DNA of 64,000 nucleotides. Source: Cephalotus follicularis (Eukaryota; Streptophyta; Magnoliopsida; Oxalidales; Cephalotaceae). Each line of letters starts with the position of its first letter. Position 1 is the stretch's first letter. The position numbers and the translations under genes were made by a program. The notes under the pieces are model-generated. The model had not been told where the DNA came from. It saw only the letters and a program-made list of their open reading frames with translations, and did no database searches. Shown here piece by piece: positions 42,068 to 54,110 of this stretch. The stretch spans positions 18,946 through 82,945 of the forward strand of contig BDDD01002029.1 in NCBI GenBank assembly GCA_001972305.1, read 5' to 3'.

Positions 42068-44287
42068 TGTTAGATGTAGTAACCGAACAAGCCATTGGAT
42101 GGGCTGTCGTATTATATCTTTTCTTGTATGTAAACAGTCTTATTCCTTATATATATGACATGTGCTAATTTTTTATGGCAATATCATTTGTGTTTTATCA
42201 CTTAATTGAAGTAGTTTATTATTTACCTACTTATGCTTGTGATGCCCTGACATAAGGTTGGATGCCTAGCATGGAGGCTGTGAGATTGGTTACCTTATTC
42301 CTTATGTCGAGTTAGTTCCAAGTCTTAGGTTCACTTTGTGAGCATTAGTGAACCAGATAGACTTGCGCATATGTTGCATGCTCATGAAATTGGGGGATGG
42401 ATTCTCTTACTACCATCTATGTTGGACACTAGGGCAAATATGGGGTGCGTGCTGGGAGCATGTACACTGAACTGGATCCGCGTAGGAGACACTTTTTGGA
42501 TAGTCTCTATTCTCGTGTCAGTAGTAACTGCTACTTGTTGTGGTTGTGTATAAGTGTTAGTCACTTAGCGAGTGCTCAAACTCGTCTGATCCTTAGACCT
42601 GAGCGACTGCTTTATATTGTATTGAGATGGTCATGCTTTGATCTCCAACTTACCCAGTTCTTGGGCAGGACTGGCAATCGGGTGATATTTGTGTATGATC
42701 GAATCTATACGAATATAAGCGAGTACGCAATAAGAGATTCTCACATCTGAGCGAAGGTGATCGACCCTATCATGGTTTGATTGTACTTTGGACTTATGAA
42801 ATCCTTGGCCAAGGTTGTGGTGGACTAGAAATTAGATTTCTGGACAGTCTACCAAAGGTCCTAGTAATAATCAGATATTTTAGGTATTGATGTATTATCT
42901 AGGGTTGACATATATCCTTACCCTAGACCTCAATCGGGGTCATGTATGACAAGGGATTAAAGTACATGTGAACCGACAACTTAGAAAATCTAGGGTCACA
43001 GTGGTGTGTAATAAATTATGAGAAAATTAATTAGATTAATTTTTCCATCCATATAATATTAGATATTATTCCGAGAGCATTTAAATTGATCTACGATCAT
43101 TTAGAATGGCTAAACCGAACCCTAGGGGTATTTATGTAATTTATGAACACCTCTGATTTTAACCAAGATTTTATAGGGTCCCTGCCCAATTATGATTAGT
43201 TCTTTAATATGTTGGACATATTAAGTCTTGGTGTTAAATATCGGTTAAGTGTATCCTACATTTTATGGAAACATATTTTTTTGATGTTACTTAATCAATA
43301 TTTGAAGGGTACATGAAATCACTAAAAAGAGTTAGACTCTATTTACTTCACCTACTAGACAAAGCGTCGACGTCTTCAGGGAAAGCATCGACGCATTTCC
43401 TTAGACAAAGAGTTGACGGCTTCTGGGAAGCGTCAACGCTTAACACATGGACATGTGTCGATGTCTTTTAGGAAGACGTCGACGTTTTTAGCGCATGATT
43501 GTATAAGCGTTGACGCTTTCTTTGAAAGCGTCGATGCTTTATGCGCGGCATGGAATCTGTGCACAAACTTACATCGTGGGCACGTTTTCTCTCTCATCTC
43601 CAGCCATTTTCTCTCATTCATGCACGTTATGGAAACGTGGGGATCATGGCTTCAGACTCCCTAGGAGTGATGACCATGATTATGTGGGTATGGGAGAGTG
43701 GGAGAGAGGGAATGGGGCTGGTGAAAGTGTATTTCTGCAGAATATTGATTAGTTGCCAGATAGAGGTTTTTGGTTAGGCAAACCGAGTGAAACTTCTCTC
43801 TGCACTTGGATGATTCCTTTCACTGATATACACCAAGCATACTGGTTGTCTAGGGTGGATTGATTTTGGCTAAGTCTTGTCAACATCAATTTACTCTTCT
43901 TAAGCTTAGAGAGAAAGTGAGAACACATTGTCTTTGTTCTTGTCGATTGGAGTAGCTTCTGTACCAGGGACTTTGGGAGCAACTAGTTTGGTGTCTTCCC
44001 AAGAGTGTAGCTGCACAGAAAGAAGGAGCTATCACTCGTTGGTATATGTTCTTGTCTCCCTCTCTTGTTGCCATGCCTGTGTGTCACCTTTGCTTGCTAT
44101 TGGTGAACCTAATTCAATTAAGTTGATGATGTGGTAATCCTTATGGCTTGTGGTCTTGCCATAATGGACTGTTTTGTTTATGCTAAGGGTGGTTTTCCAC
44201 TGCATATTATGTTTTAAATGTTTTTTTCGACACCCGTTATAGCTAAGTCCAATTGTGTCATTGGAAATGGTTTTTTCGTTTCCATCA
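42068..44287 (+). repeat. 3' LTR of element B
   Basis: 2220 bp, TGTTAGATGT to TTTCCATCA, colinear with the 5' LTR. The GTCGAC-type cluster lies at 43366-43535 and the terminal hairpin at 44263-44283. Confidence 0.93.
43366..43535. repeat. Phased GTCGAC palindrome cluster, B 3' LTR
   Basis: Cores start at 43366, 43387, 43412, 43432, 43457, 43478, 43509 and 43530: spacings 21, 25, 20, 25, 21, 31, 21, nearly the same series as in the 5' LTR. Confidence 0.85.
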
Positions 44288-45909
44288 GTGTATACCGATC
44301 ACAAAAGTTTGAAGTATCTATTCTCCCAGAAAAACCTGAATATGAGGCAACGAAGATGGATGGAATTGCTAAATGATTATAATTTTGAGATACCGTACCA
44401 TCCAGGCAAAGCTAATGTGGTTGTAGACGCTTTGAGTCACCGATTAGCTTGCTTAACGGTTAGCCAGCTTCAGGCGCATCCATGGTTGTTGGACAGAATT
44501 AGAGAAGCCCAATGTATGGATGAAAGCTTGCTTAAGATGGCATTGGATGGTCAAGAAGGATTGAAACCCGAATTCTCCATTCAGGGTGATGGATTGATCA
44601 GATATCGGGGCAGAGTTTATGTCCCCAGTAATAAAGAATTGTAGGATGAACTTTTGTCACAGGCCCATCGTTCCAGTTTCTCAGTGCATCCGGGGAGTAC
44701 CAAGATGTACCGAGACTTGAAGCTTAACTACCAGTGGAGTAACATAAAAAGGGAGATAGCTGAATATGTTGCTTCCTGCCTAACATGTCAGCAAACCAAG
44801 GTAGAACACTAGAGACCAGTTGGATTGCTTCAACCGTTGCCTGTGGCACAATGGAAATGGGAACACATTACCATGGATTTTGTGACAGGGTTTCCAAGAA
44901 CAAGGACTAACCGTGACGCCATATGGGTGATCGCCGATCGCTTTACCAAATCTGCACATTTTCTAGCGATCAAGACGACTTATTTTCTTGAACGGTTAGC
45001 AACCTTGTATGTTGGAGATATTGTTAGGCTCCATGGAGTACCAATCATCATGGTGTCTGACTGGGACCCCGATTTACATCTCGGTTTTGGAAGAAACTGC
45101 AAGCGGCTTTTGGTACCCAATTGAGTTTCCCCAAAACTTTTCATCCCTAGACTGATGGTCAGTCTGAGAGGACTATCCAGACTCTGGAAGACATGCTTCG
45201 GGCATGCGTGATGGATTAGGGTGAAAGTTGGGATGAGCATATGCCATTAGTAGAGTTCTCATACAACAATAGTTATCATTCCAGCATCAGAATGGCACCA
45301 TTTGAGGCTCTCTATGGTCAAAAATGTAGAATCCCAATTTGTTGGTTTGAAGTTGGCAAGCGGAGTCTATTGGGACCAAAGCTGGTACAAGATACAATGG
45401 AGAAGGCTAAAGTCATCAATGAAAGGCTTCTGACAGCCCAAAGTAGACAAAAGAGTGATGTTGATCATTGCAGGTGGGAGTTATAGTTCGTCGTGGGAGA
45501 TAATGTATTCCTCAAAGTCTCACCGACCAAAGGAATCATGAGGTTCTTCAAGAAAGGGAAATTGGCCCCTCGATTTATAGGACCTTTTGAGATCCTTGAG
45601 AGAGTAGGTGCAGTTGCCTACAGACTTGCCTTACCGCCTAGTTTATCAGGTGTGCATAATGTCTTCCATGTCTCAATGTTGAGGAAGTACCATTTAGATC
45701 CTTCTTACGTGTTACAGTATGAGCCGTTGGAGTTGAGGACGGACATGAGTTATGAAGAGGCACCTATCCAAATCCTTGACCGCCGAATTAAACAGTTAAG
45801 AAGCAAGACCATCCCATTGGTGAAAGTTCTATGGCAGTACCATGGACTCGAAAAAGCTACCTGGGGGCATGAGGAAGAAATGAAAGCATTGTACCCTCAC
45901 TTGTTTTAA
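44288..45909 (+). pseudogene. Element A: rest of RNase H, integrase and chromodomain-like tail
   Basis: Past B, RNase H resumes ([33 protein letters not shown]), then the integrase zinc part (QAHRSSFSVHPGST, CLTCQQTKVEH, with TAG near 44812 for Gln). The core shows MDFVTGFPRTRTNRDAIWV and IADRFTKSAHF; the second Asp region is frame-shifted (VSDWDPDLH near 45055-45070). The C-terminal part is [35 protein letters not shown] and [20 protein letters not shown], ending at TAA 45907-45909. The tail marks a chromovirus. Confidence 0.9.
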
Positions 45910-45939
45910 CCTTAGAGAATCTCGTGACGATATTTCTTT

Positions 45940-45949
45940 GAGGGGAGGA
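45940..45949 (+). other. Polypurine tract of A
   Basis: GAGGGGAGGA immediately precedes the 3' LTR start TGAAAGCCC. Confidence 0.85.
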
Positions 45950-46251
45950 TGAAAGCCCTGAAATTATATGTAATTATTGTAATATATATATACTATATTG
46001 GATAATGACAATTTTGGGCTTGATGAATATTCTCCCTTCCTTGGGTCGAACTTGGACCTTAGGAAATGAATGTTTGCGCCGGCCATTGTGAAGGAGGATA
46101 ACATGTGAGGCAACTCTCTAGATTCTTTGTCCAAGGTATGAGATATTTTGTGGCATCGTGTTTCATGCCGCAAGAAAGACAAAAAGAAAAGCCTTTATCT
46201 AGAGAGTTTGACACTCTTTACTCTTATTTTTTATCTTCTTGCCTCCTAATC

Positions 46252-46295
<44 letters not shown>

Positions 46296-46360
46296 TCGGA
46301 TTGGAGCAAAGAAGGGGTCGCTGGGCTCGTAGCAATGTATAGAGCTTAAAGGAAGAATCA
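45950..46360 (+). repeat. 3' LTR of element A, part 1
   Basis: Matches 4435-4845 of the 5' LTR, with an expanded (AG)n tract at about 46257-46291. It is interrupted by H. Confidence 0.92.
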
Positions 46361-46525
46361 TGTAATGACCAGAAATTCTATTTGCTGTACTGTTGTAATT
46401 CTCAATGTAATTTTCTCATGAATTGATAAGAATTATGAATTTTCAGTTTGATGTTGAAATTTAAATGGAAGAGTTAAAGAGTGTAGTATTAAATTGGAAA
46501 AAACCAAGGGAAAAGATGCTTGAGC

Positions 46526-46738
46526 GTCGACACCAAGAGATAACATTGACGCCAAGGAACAATGAGGCGGCTTGAGGCTTCTTGCCTTAAGGCGTTGATG
46601 CCAAGTGATGGCGTCGATGCCTATTGATGGAGAACAAAAGAGGTAGGAGTTAACACGGTTTGTGGAACCTATTAGCACCAAGGAAGAGAGTCAACGCGTC
46701 GACGCGCATCGTGAACGTTGACGGCTAAAACTGTCGAT
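46526..46738. repeat. GTCGAC-type cluster 1 in H
   Basis: Cores at 46526 and 46545 (19 apart), 46594 and 46613 (19), then 46690, 46698, 46717, 46733. The extended motif is GCGTCGAYGCC. Looser than in D and E but still paired. Confidence 0.7.
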
Positions 46739-46862
46739 GGAATAAGACAAAACGCTGACAGGAGAGGGTGATGGACAAGTGTGGAATGCTTTATCTCTTC
46801 CCCATGTGTTGAAATGATAGAGAGAAAAGAAAGAAAGGACAGTGGCATGCCATACCTGCAAT

Positions 46863-46896
<34 letters not shown>

Positions 46897-47381
46897 CTAG
46901 GCGCCATGAAAGTGGGTGAGAGGAGAGAGGGAAACTCCTCCATAAAACACTCTTTTTTCTCCTTCTTCGACCATTACCTGATAGAGAGAAGTAGAGAGAA
47001 AGAGAGAGAGAAAATAGGAGAGAAACGGAATAGAGAGGAACCATATTTCCTCCATTGTTGAACTGGTGTAAAAGCTTAGAAGCTTGGGAGTTGGGAGCTT
47101 GGACTTGGAGCTGCTATGCCGGACCTGGGAGCGCAAAGCTACTGGTTGGTGGAACTCAAAGAGGTGGACTTCGATTCCTAACTTGGAATCTAAGGTAGGG
47201 ATTATATACATGCAATTTTGAGTTCAAAAATAGTAAATGATCATTGATGATTGCATGTCTTGGTGGATTTTGGATTGAATGACTGATGCATAGTGTTTTG
47301 GAGTGATTTCGGATTGTGTTGCATGGTATCATGCTTGATTTTACTAGTATTGGTATGGTTCCGGTGGGGAATTATATACAC

Positions 47382-47945
47382 GTTGACGCCTATAAGGATA
47401 AACGTTGACGCCATAGATTTGTTGTACAGGGAAGAAGACACTTTAAGCGTCAACGCCATGAGGTAACGTTGACACTTAGAGATGTGGCACTGGCGCTTAA
47501 GGTTCCTACCTTATAGCATCGACTCCAAATAGAGGGAAGACGTTAACGCCTAAGGTCCTGCCTTAGAGCGTCGACGCAAAGGAACGAGGTACTGACGCTT
47601 AAGGGACTGGTATACACGTTAACGCCTAGGTCGCGCGTTGACGCCCAGAAGGAGTGTTATACGCATGATGCATAAGTTGGACGTTGATGCCTAAGATGAC
47701 TGATATACGCGTTGATGCACAGAGGGAACCCGTTGATGCCTGGGACATGTATTGACTCCTAGAGCGAGTGTTGGTTCCTGAGGAGGTTTTCAGGCACGTC
47801 GATGCCTAGAATAGATGTCGACGCCTAAGAAAACTGCTTACACATTGACGCGTATAGGGTATGCGTCGACGCCAAAAGAGACTGGTTACGTTGGAGCACA
47901 AGGTGCAGTACACGTTGACGCCTAGAGTTAGGTGTTGACGCCAAA
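47382..47945. repeat. GTCGAC-type cluster 2 in H
   Basis: More than twenty CGTYGACGCC-like motifs over about 560 bp. Early ones are paired (47382/47404, 22 apart; 47449/47468, 19 apart); later spacing is irregular. Many show TTGAC or TCAAC, the deaminated forms of TCGAC. Confidence 0.7.
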
Positions 47946-48295
47946 AGGGTCTGTTTTGCAATTGAGCATACGTTTGCTGCATAATTGATATGGATTGAAT
48001 TATGGATTGAAATGTGATTGATTTCTAAAGTGTTTTATTCATTTTAGAAATGTATACATGATTTTAAACATATCTTTATTTTATATGGAAATGTATATTT
48101 TCCAAAGGATTGTAAATTGTTTCAAACAATTGAGATATTGTATACGAAAATGAGTATTTTCGAAGGATTGATTGTTGTACGAATGACTGGTTATACATTT
48201 AAATAAATGTATTATTTTCAAGTATTTTATAACTTATAATCTACTTGGAAAAGGATTGACTGAATTGATTGATGGATTGTGATGGGAATTCCACA

Positions 48296-48540
48296 TTAGT
48301 TACTAAACATAGAGTGGAAGTAACTAGGAATTTCACATGTGTGGCTGCTAAACACAGAGGGGAAGTAGTTCCGTACAATGGTTACTAAACACACAGTGGA
48401 AGTAACTGGGCTACTAAACACAGAGTGGAAGTAGCTAGGGACTCCCACATTTGGCGGTTACTAAACGCAGAGAAAAAGTAGCCGGGTTGCTAAACACAGA
48501 GTGGAACTGACCGAGTGCTAAACATAGAGTGGAAGCACCC
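48296..48540. repeat. Tandem CTAAACACAGAGTGGAAGTA repeats in H
   Basis: About eight imperfect copies of a unit containing CTAAACACAGAGTGGAAGTA, variably spaced. Directly after it (48546-48690) lies a second array with GACATGATTGACTGGAT-type units of about 45 bp. Confidence 0.75.
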
Positions 48541-49251
48541 TTGGATGGATTGTTGTTCTATGTGACATGATTGACTGGATTTGGATTGTTTTCCTCTGTG
48601 ACATGATTGACTGGATTGGATTGTTGTCCTCATGACATGATGGATTGGATCGCTTGTCCTTGAGACATGATTGATGATTACATGGTTGTAGCCACTTGGC
48701 ATGGTTGCTTACCTATTGGCACGTATACATATACATATATATGTATTGTGATATAGTATGTATTGTATCATGAATGGATTCATTACATGACATTCATTAT
48801 AGTTGACCCCAAAGTGTATTTATATTTGCTCTACTTAGCCAGTGGATTCGGCTAACCTTATCAATTTCAGATTGATGCAGCAGATTGACAGCGTGGAGAT
48901 TGGGAAAAAGCGAAGAGGAGTTTTAAGTTGTATTTCTCTTAAGAAATGTTAAATTGGATATTGCATAATGGATTATGTATTCAGTTATTTGTTATATGGA
49001 TTACTGTATTGGAGAGACTATGTCTTGATGAGTATTGTTCACGCTCCGTTTGAGGGCAGTTAACTATGATGATGTTTATTGTTGTAACATGTAGTATGGG
49101 ATGCATGTTACGTTTTAATTCGGCTTATATTAATGCTTCTGTAAATGGGTATACATGATTAGAAGTTTTAAATTTTTCTGCGTTTTTATATAAGTCGAAT
49201 ATTATGTTAATTGTCATGACCTAAGTGTTGTTATAGAAGCGGGGTGTGACA

Positions 49252-49889
49252 AATCGAATCAAAATTCCTGTAGCAATTCCTCTAGATCTGCAAGTGGTTT
49301 TAGCAGCAAGTTCTTCCAGAGCTAAAGCCTGACATCTATCGATGTAGGCTTGACTTATATGCTTTGATTTCAGGCATATTTCTACTTTGAATGATGTGTG
49401 TTATTATAGCTGATAGATTGTGCTACTATGAACTATTAGATCAAGATTAGATGTATGGATTAAAGTTTTATTAAGCTGTTTGAGTTGGAACCGACAACTG
49501 GAGCTTATGGCTCCCTTGGATCGAGTGATTGTTTGCGTCAATTGGACTTGTGTTGTGATAAGCTGTTTAACAGCCATATGCTATCGTCCTTGTAAGTCCT
49601 TAGACTGTTGACGCTTCCAATTAGAGCGTTGGCGCTTTGTCTGAAGGTAGACCTCGTACCGAGAGCAGACCAGCGCCAAGGCTGCATAGCAGGCCGTCAA
49701 TAAGGCTGTAGAGCAGACCAGCGCCAAGGATGCAGAACAGACTGTCCATAAGGCTGCAGAGCATACCAGTGCCAAGGCCGTAGAGCAGACCAATGCCAAG
49801 GCTACAGAGCAGACCGTCCATAAGGCTGAAGAGCAAACCAGCGCCAAGGCTGAAGAGCAGACCTGCGCCCAAAGACCTCAGAGCAGACC
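49252..49889 (+). repeat. 3' LTR of element A, part 2, with 24-bp array
   Basis: Resumes at AATCGAATCAAAATTCC, matching 4851 onward in the 5' LTR. The 24-bp minisatellite has eight units at 49668-49859. It is interrupted by E after GAGCAGACC. Confidence 0.92.
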
Positions 49890-50071
49890 TGTAATACCCT
49901 GCTTGCCTGTACGTATTTTCTTACGGGTTTTATCTGTTTCGTTTAAGTATTTGTTTGTTTTACGTTGGGTTTATGTTTTCGGGCTGACTGGTACCAGCCT
50001 TGGTTTTGGGCATGTTAGTATGAACATTATGTTTGGTAAGTTGGTCATATTATTATTATTACAAACCAATT

Positions 50072-50079
50072 TATAAATA
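50072..50079 (+). promoter_or_regulatory. TATA box of E's LTR
   Basis: TATAAATA in AATTTATAAATACATAA, conserved at 57706-57713 in the 3' LTR. A CT-rich leader follows, as in many plant promoters. Confidence 0.6.
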
Positions 50080-50996
50080 CATAATTATAATCTTTTAAAA
50101 CAAATTATTTTTAAAATCCCTATTTCTTTTAATTTCCTATATCCTTTTTAATCTCTTTTCTCTCCCTCCCTTATCTCTCCCGTCACCTTCTCCGCTCAAT
50201 CTTTTTCTATCCATAATCTTCTCCCACTTTCCTTCTTCTCTTCCTGGGAATCTGCCTATATTCCTTATCCAAAATATTGGTTTTTCCTTTTTGCTCTTCT
50301 TTCCCGTTTTGCTTCCTTTTTGCTATTTATGTGAGACAATGCCATGGAAACGGCTATCTCTTTCTGTGTGTTGCTGCTGCCGAACTTGCTGTGTCATTGA
50401 GGATGTGATTTATGTGTCTTATTACTCCATTAGTAAGGTTAGTTTCATAAAGGTTCAATTCAATAATTGTTTTAATGTTAATGGTATGGCACAATCAAAA
50501 CTTTGAGTGTATGTTTCTCTCCTTTGATTATGTCGAACAACTGTGATCTTCTTCAGTTAGTGTCGCCATTGCAGGTTAGTTGATGCTTATTTGTGATGGT
50601 TATGCTATTAAATTTATACAAAAATTATTTTAGCATGTATAAGATTCTAGAGAAGGAGTTGTCTAAAATTCTGCCTTCTTGTTTTTCTATCAAATAAATC
50701 CTGTGTTAGCAGCCATCTGTAGACATCTAGGGAGTGTTATATAATCTAGTTTTGATGCATGTGAGTGTGATAAGTGGACTGAATTGGGTTATGCAATGGT
50801 ATGCTATGGTTTAAGTCCCTGACACCTTTAAATAATTCGATGTCAAGATGTTCCTGTCAAATTCTGTGTTATAACATCGTTTTACATGCCATATAAAGTT
50901 GTTTTTAATATCGGTAATCTTCTAGTGTCAAAAAAACTGAGTTTTGGCAACTAAATTGAACAAAACTGCACAAAACTGCTGTTTTGTCACCCAGAG

Positions 50997-51203
50997 CAGT
51001 CGACTGCCCATATGAACAGTCGGCTGTTTGGTTTGAGTAGTCGGCTGTCTTGTGCGAACAGTCGACTGTTTTGTGTTGGGTAGTCGGCTGGACCCCTGAT
51101 TCAGTCGACTGCCTGCAGTCCAGGTTGAGTAGTCGACTGGCCCTATTGTGTAGTCGACTGCCACTCCTTGAACAGTCGACTGGATCCCTGAAACAGTCGG
51201 CTG
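50997..51203. repeat. Ten phased CAGTCGACTG palindromes, E 5' LTR
   Basis: Copies start at 50997, 51017, 51038, 51059, 51081, 51102, 51130, 51151, 51173 and 51194: spacings 20, 21, 21, 22, 21, 28, 21, 22, 21. Each is YAGTCGRCTG; the exact form is a perfect palindrome. The 10-12-bp spacers are unrelated to each other, so this is not a simple tandem repeat. The array is also present in the 3' LTR at 58631-58837. Confidence 0.95.
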
Positions 51204-52729
51204 GTTTGTCCTGTAACTTTTTGTTTTCATCCGTTTACTCTTCCGATGAATCAGGGTCTGTTTTAAACATCATTATTATTCTGTTTTATGACCGAAATGA
51301 ATTTTAGACCCTTATTTGAATATGGTTATGTTGTATAGATTATTGTGCTTCGCGAGGCTATTAAGTTTACCGGATATTCGTAAGTTAGTCTGTGATCGCA
51401 TAAGGTACGGATCTTCGTTCCTTGATACACTCTTACTGATTTTATTAGAGTACAAATTCAGTTCTGTTTTGAGAATAAAATACGGATTCTTTGTTCGGTT
51501 TTATCTGAATTGAATCTGTTTTGTTTTAATGGGATGTACGGATATTCTGCTCTTTGCTACTATCTTCGATTTTAGCAAAATAAAATCAGTTTTGGACTTC
51601 TGAAATATTTGAAATGAATTCAGTTTTATGATATGTTTTATTTGGCTTTATGAACGAAGTATATTTTGCATGCCTCAAATGAAGTCAGTTTGATATTTTG
51701 CGAAAACGAATATTTCTGACTTTATGAATTCAGCTGTGATATGCCTCTTTATTGTGGAAATAAAAGAGTTGCTTTTTATTATGAAAAGTATAAATTATGT
51801 GAAACTATATCGTTTGAGAAGGATTTATGATTATGTTTGGGAAACCTTTCCATGTATTTTAAATTGATTTGATGAAATCAAGTTTTTGAAATGGTGAAAT
51901 ACTAAGCTTTTATAACCACCTATGGGGGTACCATAGGCATGCTGTGGGCCTGGCACGGGGGCATGACACTTTCCGTAACAGTGTGATTAGTTTACGGCGT
52001 CTCTCTGGGATATCCTTGGATAAGATTTGTGATAGAGGCGTATGGATCGATCCTAGTTATATGTTTTGGGATATGTTATGATATGGGAATTGTATGTGTA
52101 GTGCCGTACACTGCAATTCTATTTGGCAAAGTGGGTGTCGCGAACCCCTTGCTACTATGTGTTTCTGATATGTTATGGGTTTTGGTGCTCAGTTATGGAA
52201 CCTATGTTTTGGAAAGGTATACTTTATGGTTTCAAGTTATGAACTTTGTTTACATGTTTTGCCGTGGGCATTTACAAACTATGTTTAAACTATTTTATCG
52301 CTTAAGATTTCAGTTTTAAGGTACTTTTTGAAATCTTCCTGCTTTAAAATATTGTTTACTATTTTACATTCTATATTCGTACTGAGGTTTGCTCAGCCGC
52401 GTTTTTGTTTCCATACGGCAGGTTATCAGAAGCGACGGGGCAATGTGTGATGAGAGTGACTCCCTTATGTCTGAGGATCATCTAGGAGCTGATCCCTTTG
52501 TGTTTATGTGGTCATAGTGGACTCGTTTAATAAACAATATGTTAAATTCAGTTATGACTTTTGGATTATGAATAAGTTTCAGTTTATGATAAGTTTCAGT
52601 ATGTTTTTGGATATGCTTTAAACCATCACGTATTTAATAAAGATGAGCTTTTCTAGTATGTTTAGTTATGATTAAGTTTTTTTATGGGCACCTGTAGCGA
52701 CTCCCACTGCTCGGGGGTATTATAGTTTA

Positions 52730-52741
52730 TGGTATCAGAGA
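52730..52741 (+). other. Primer binding site of E
   Basis: TGGTATCAGAGA, one base off the plant initiator tRNA-Met site, 5 bp after the LTR. Confidence 0.85.
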
Positions 52742-52895
52742 ATAGGATTTGTTCCTTAGAAGACCTAACTAGGTTTGACCTGTGAGATTGGGTAGACTTG
52801 GGTTAGGTCTGTTATGTTATGGCCTTTCTGATATGTTTTCTGTTTTGATTTTTTGTATTTCGGTTTGATATCTCGTGTTTCGGTTTCCTTCGTAG

Positions 52896-54110
52896 ATGGT
52901 ACGTACAAGAAACACTCCTTAGAGAACTGCACCAGCTGGGGCTCAAAATGAAGTCAGAAACGAGCCTTCTGTGGAAGAGTTGGTTCATCAGGCGGTTGCT
53001 CAAGAGGTGAGTCGTGTAATGCAACAACAGAATCGGGAACAAGTTGTTGAGGAGAATGCTCCGGCAGAGGTTCAGAGGGATATGGGAACTGGGGATAGGC
53101 TTGGCAGACCTACTCATGTTTGGCTTGAGCGGTTTCAGAAACAGAGGCCGCAGTCCTTCAGTTCGGCTATGACACCCGTGGAAGCCGAACACTGGATAGC
53201 ACATATGGAAAAGATCTTTAGTGTTCTGAGGTGTGATGATCAACAGAAGGTAAGGTTAGCGGCTTACAAACTCGAAGGAGACACTCAGAGGTGGTGGAAT
53301 ACTTTGAATTTGGCTAAGGGTGGAGGTTATGATGATGCTCTGTTATGGTATGAGTTCCGGGAAGTTTTCTATCAGCAGTATTTCCCCACTGCTGATAAGG
53401 AGGCCTATGCTAGGGAATTCGTTAACACCAGGCAGAAGGATGGAGAAACAGTTTCGGAGTTCTTGGCCCGTTTCACTAGATTGGCTGGGTTTGCTGGATC
53501 CGTGACGGGGTCAGCATCGGAGCAAGCTGAGAAGTTCAAGTGGAAGTTGTATTACCAGTTGAGCGGAAAGCTGATAAACTCCAAGTTTGCGGATGTAGCT
53601 GAAGTTGCAAATGCTGCAAAAAACATAGAGTTGGAGAGATTGGACTTCCAGGCAGCACGTCAAGAGGGAGATAAAAAGCGGAATAAGAATGAACAAGATT
53701 CTGGACAGCAGAGCAAGGGTCAAGGCAGTTGATGGAACAGGGGCAGAGGAGGTGAACAACGTAAGAAAGATCACAAGCAGAATAATGATGGTGATCAACA
53801 GCGTCAGCAAGGAAATGATCAGAAGAATGCACAGGGAGTTGGTGGGGGTAACCCCAATGTTCAGATTACTAAATGTGATACTTGTGGTAGGTATCATCCA
53901 GTCGGTACCTGTTATAAAGTCAGTGGGGCCTGTTTTGTGCGTGGACAGATGGGACACTTCGCGAAGGATTGTCAGGATCCTCGTGCTAAGGAAAGGAAGG
54001 GTAATGGTGCGGATGCTGGGCAACGCAACATGGGAGGCCGAGTCTTTGCAATTACGACTCATCAGGCAGCTAATGCTCCAGGTACGGTTTCGGGTTTTAT
54101 TTCTGTTGGT
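52896..54110 (+). pseudogene. gag: gag of element E
   Basis: The ATG at 52896 starts MVRTRNTP, then TAG at codon 9 (52920-52922). The frame stays the same to the end of pol. The gag core follows: FQKQRPQSFSSAMTPVEAEH, LAAYKLEGDTQRWW, FREVFYQQYFP, FVNTRQKDGETVSEFLARF. A charged linker (RQEGDKKRNKNEQD) precedes TGA at 53730-53732. The Cys/His region reads CDTCGRYHPVGTC and CFVRGQMGHFAKDC (about 53879-53975); in the second knuckle the second Cys is Arg (TGT to CGT). Upstream 52742-52895 is leader. Confidence 0.92.

Larger units (their letters stand above)
10034..44287 (+). mobile_element. Element B: Ty1/copia retrotransposon inserted in A's RNase H
   Basis: LTRs at 10034-12223 and 42068-44287 share sequence end to end and are flanked by a perfect TSD, GTGTA (10029-10033 and 44288-44292). 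The 5' LTR begins TA instead of TG, a probable G-to-A change. Internal order is gag, protease, integrase, RT, RNase H, the copia order. The tRNA-Met type primer site and a purine tract next to the LTRs agree. Two gypsy elements (C, D) inserted into its long leader. Without them B is about 10.2 kb. Lineage within copia (Tork-like?) is a guess. Confidence 0.93.
46361..49251 (+). mobile_element. Element H: 2.9-kb solo LTR in A's 3' LTR
   Basis: Runs TGTAATGACC to GGGTGTGACA, flanked by AATCA and AATCG (TSD with one mismatch; A's other LTR reads AATTG at this point). No gag or pol. Its 3' third resembles D's LTR in layout (CTACTTAGCC, TCAGATTGA, CGCTCCGTTTGA), so it is probably a solo LTR of a related Tekay-type family. 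It carries two GTCGAC-type clusters, a (GA)n tract at 46867-46893 and two further tandem arrays. Confidence 0.85.
49890..52724 (+). repeat. 5' LTR of element E
   Basis: 2835 bp. Contains a TATA box (50072), a CT-rich leader, ten phased palindromes (50997-51203) and a 7-bp hairpin, CCTATGG-GGGTA-CCATAGG (51919-51937). No gene. Confidence 0.95.

Noticed and set aside
46257..46893. (AG)n tracts as regulatory GAGA arrays
   Set aside because: Simple microsatellites of differing length between LTR copies; no support for function.
50291..50506. Small conserved frame present in both LTRs of E (also 57925-58140)
   Set aside because: It is identical because the LTRs are young; composition is leader-like and there is no homology I recognise. 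Other frames in the LTR are equally conserved.
50997..51203. CRISPR-like array (regular short palindromes)
   Set aside because: Repeats are only 10 bp with 10-12-bp spacers, inside a plant retrotransposon LTR, with no cas genes. Regular spacing is better explained as phased protein sites.
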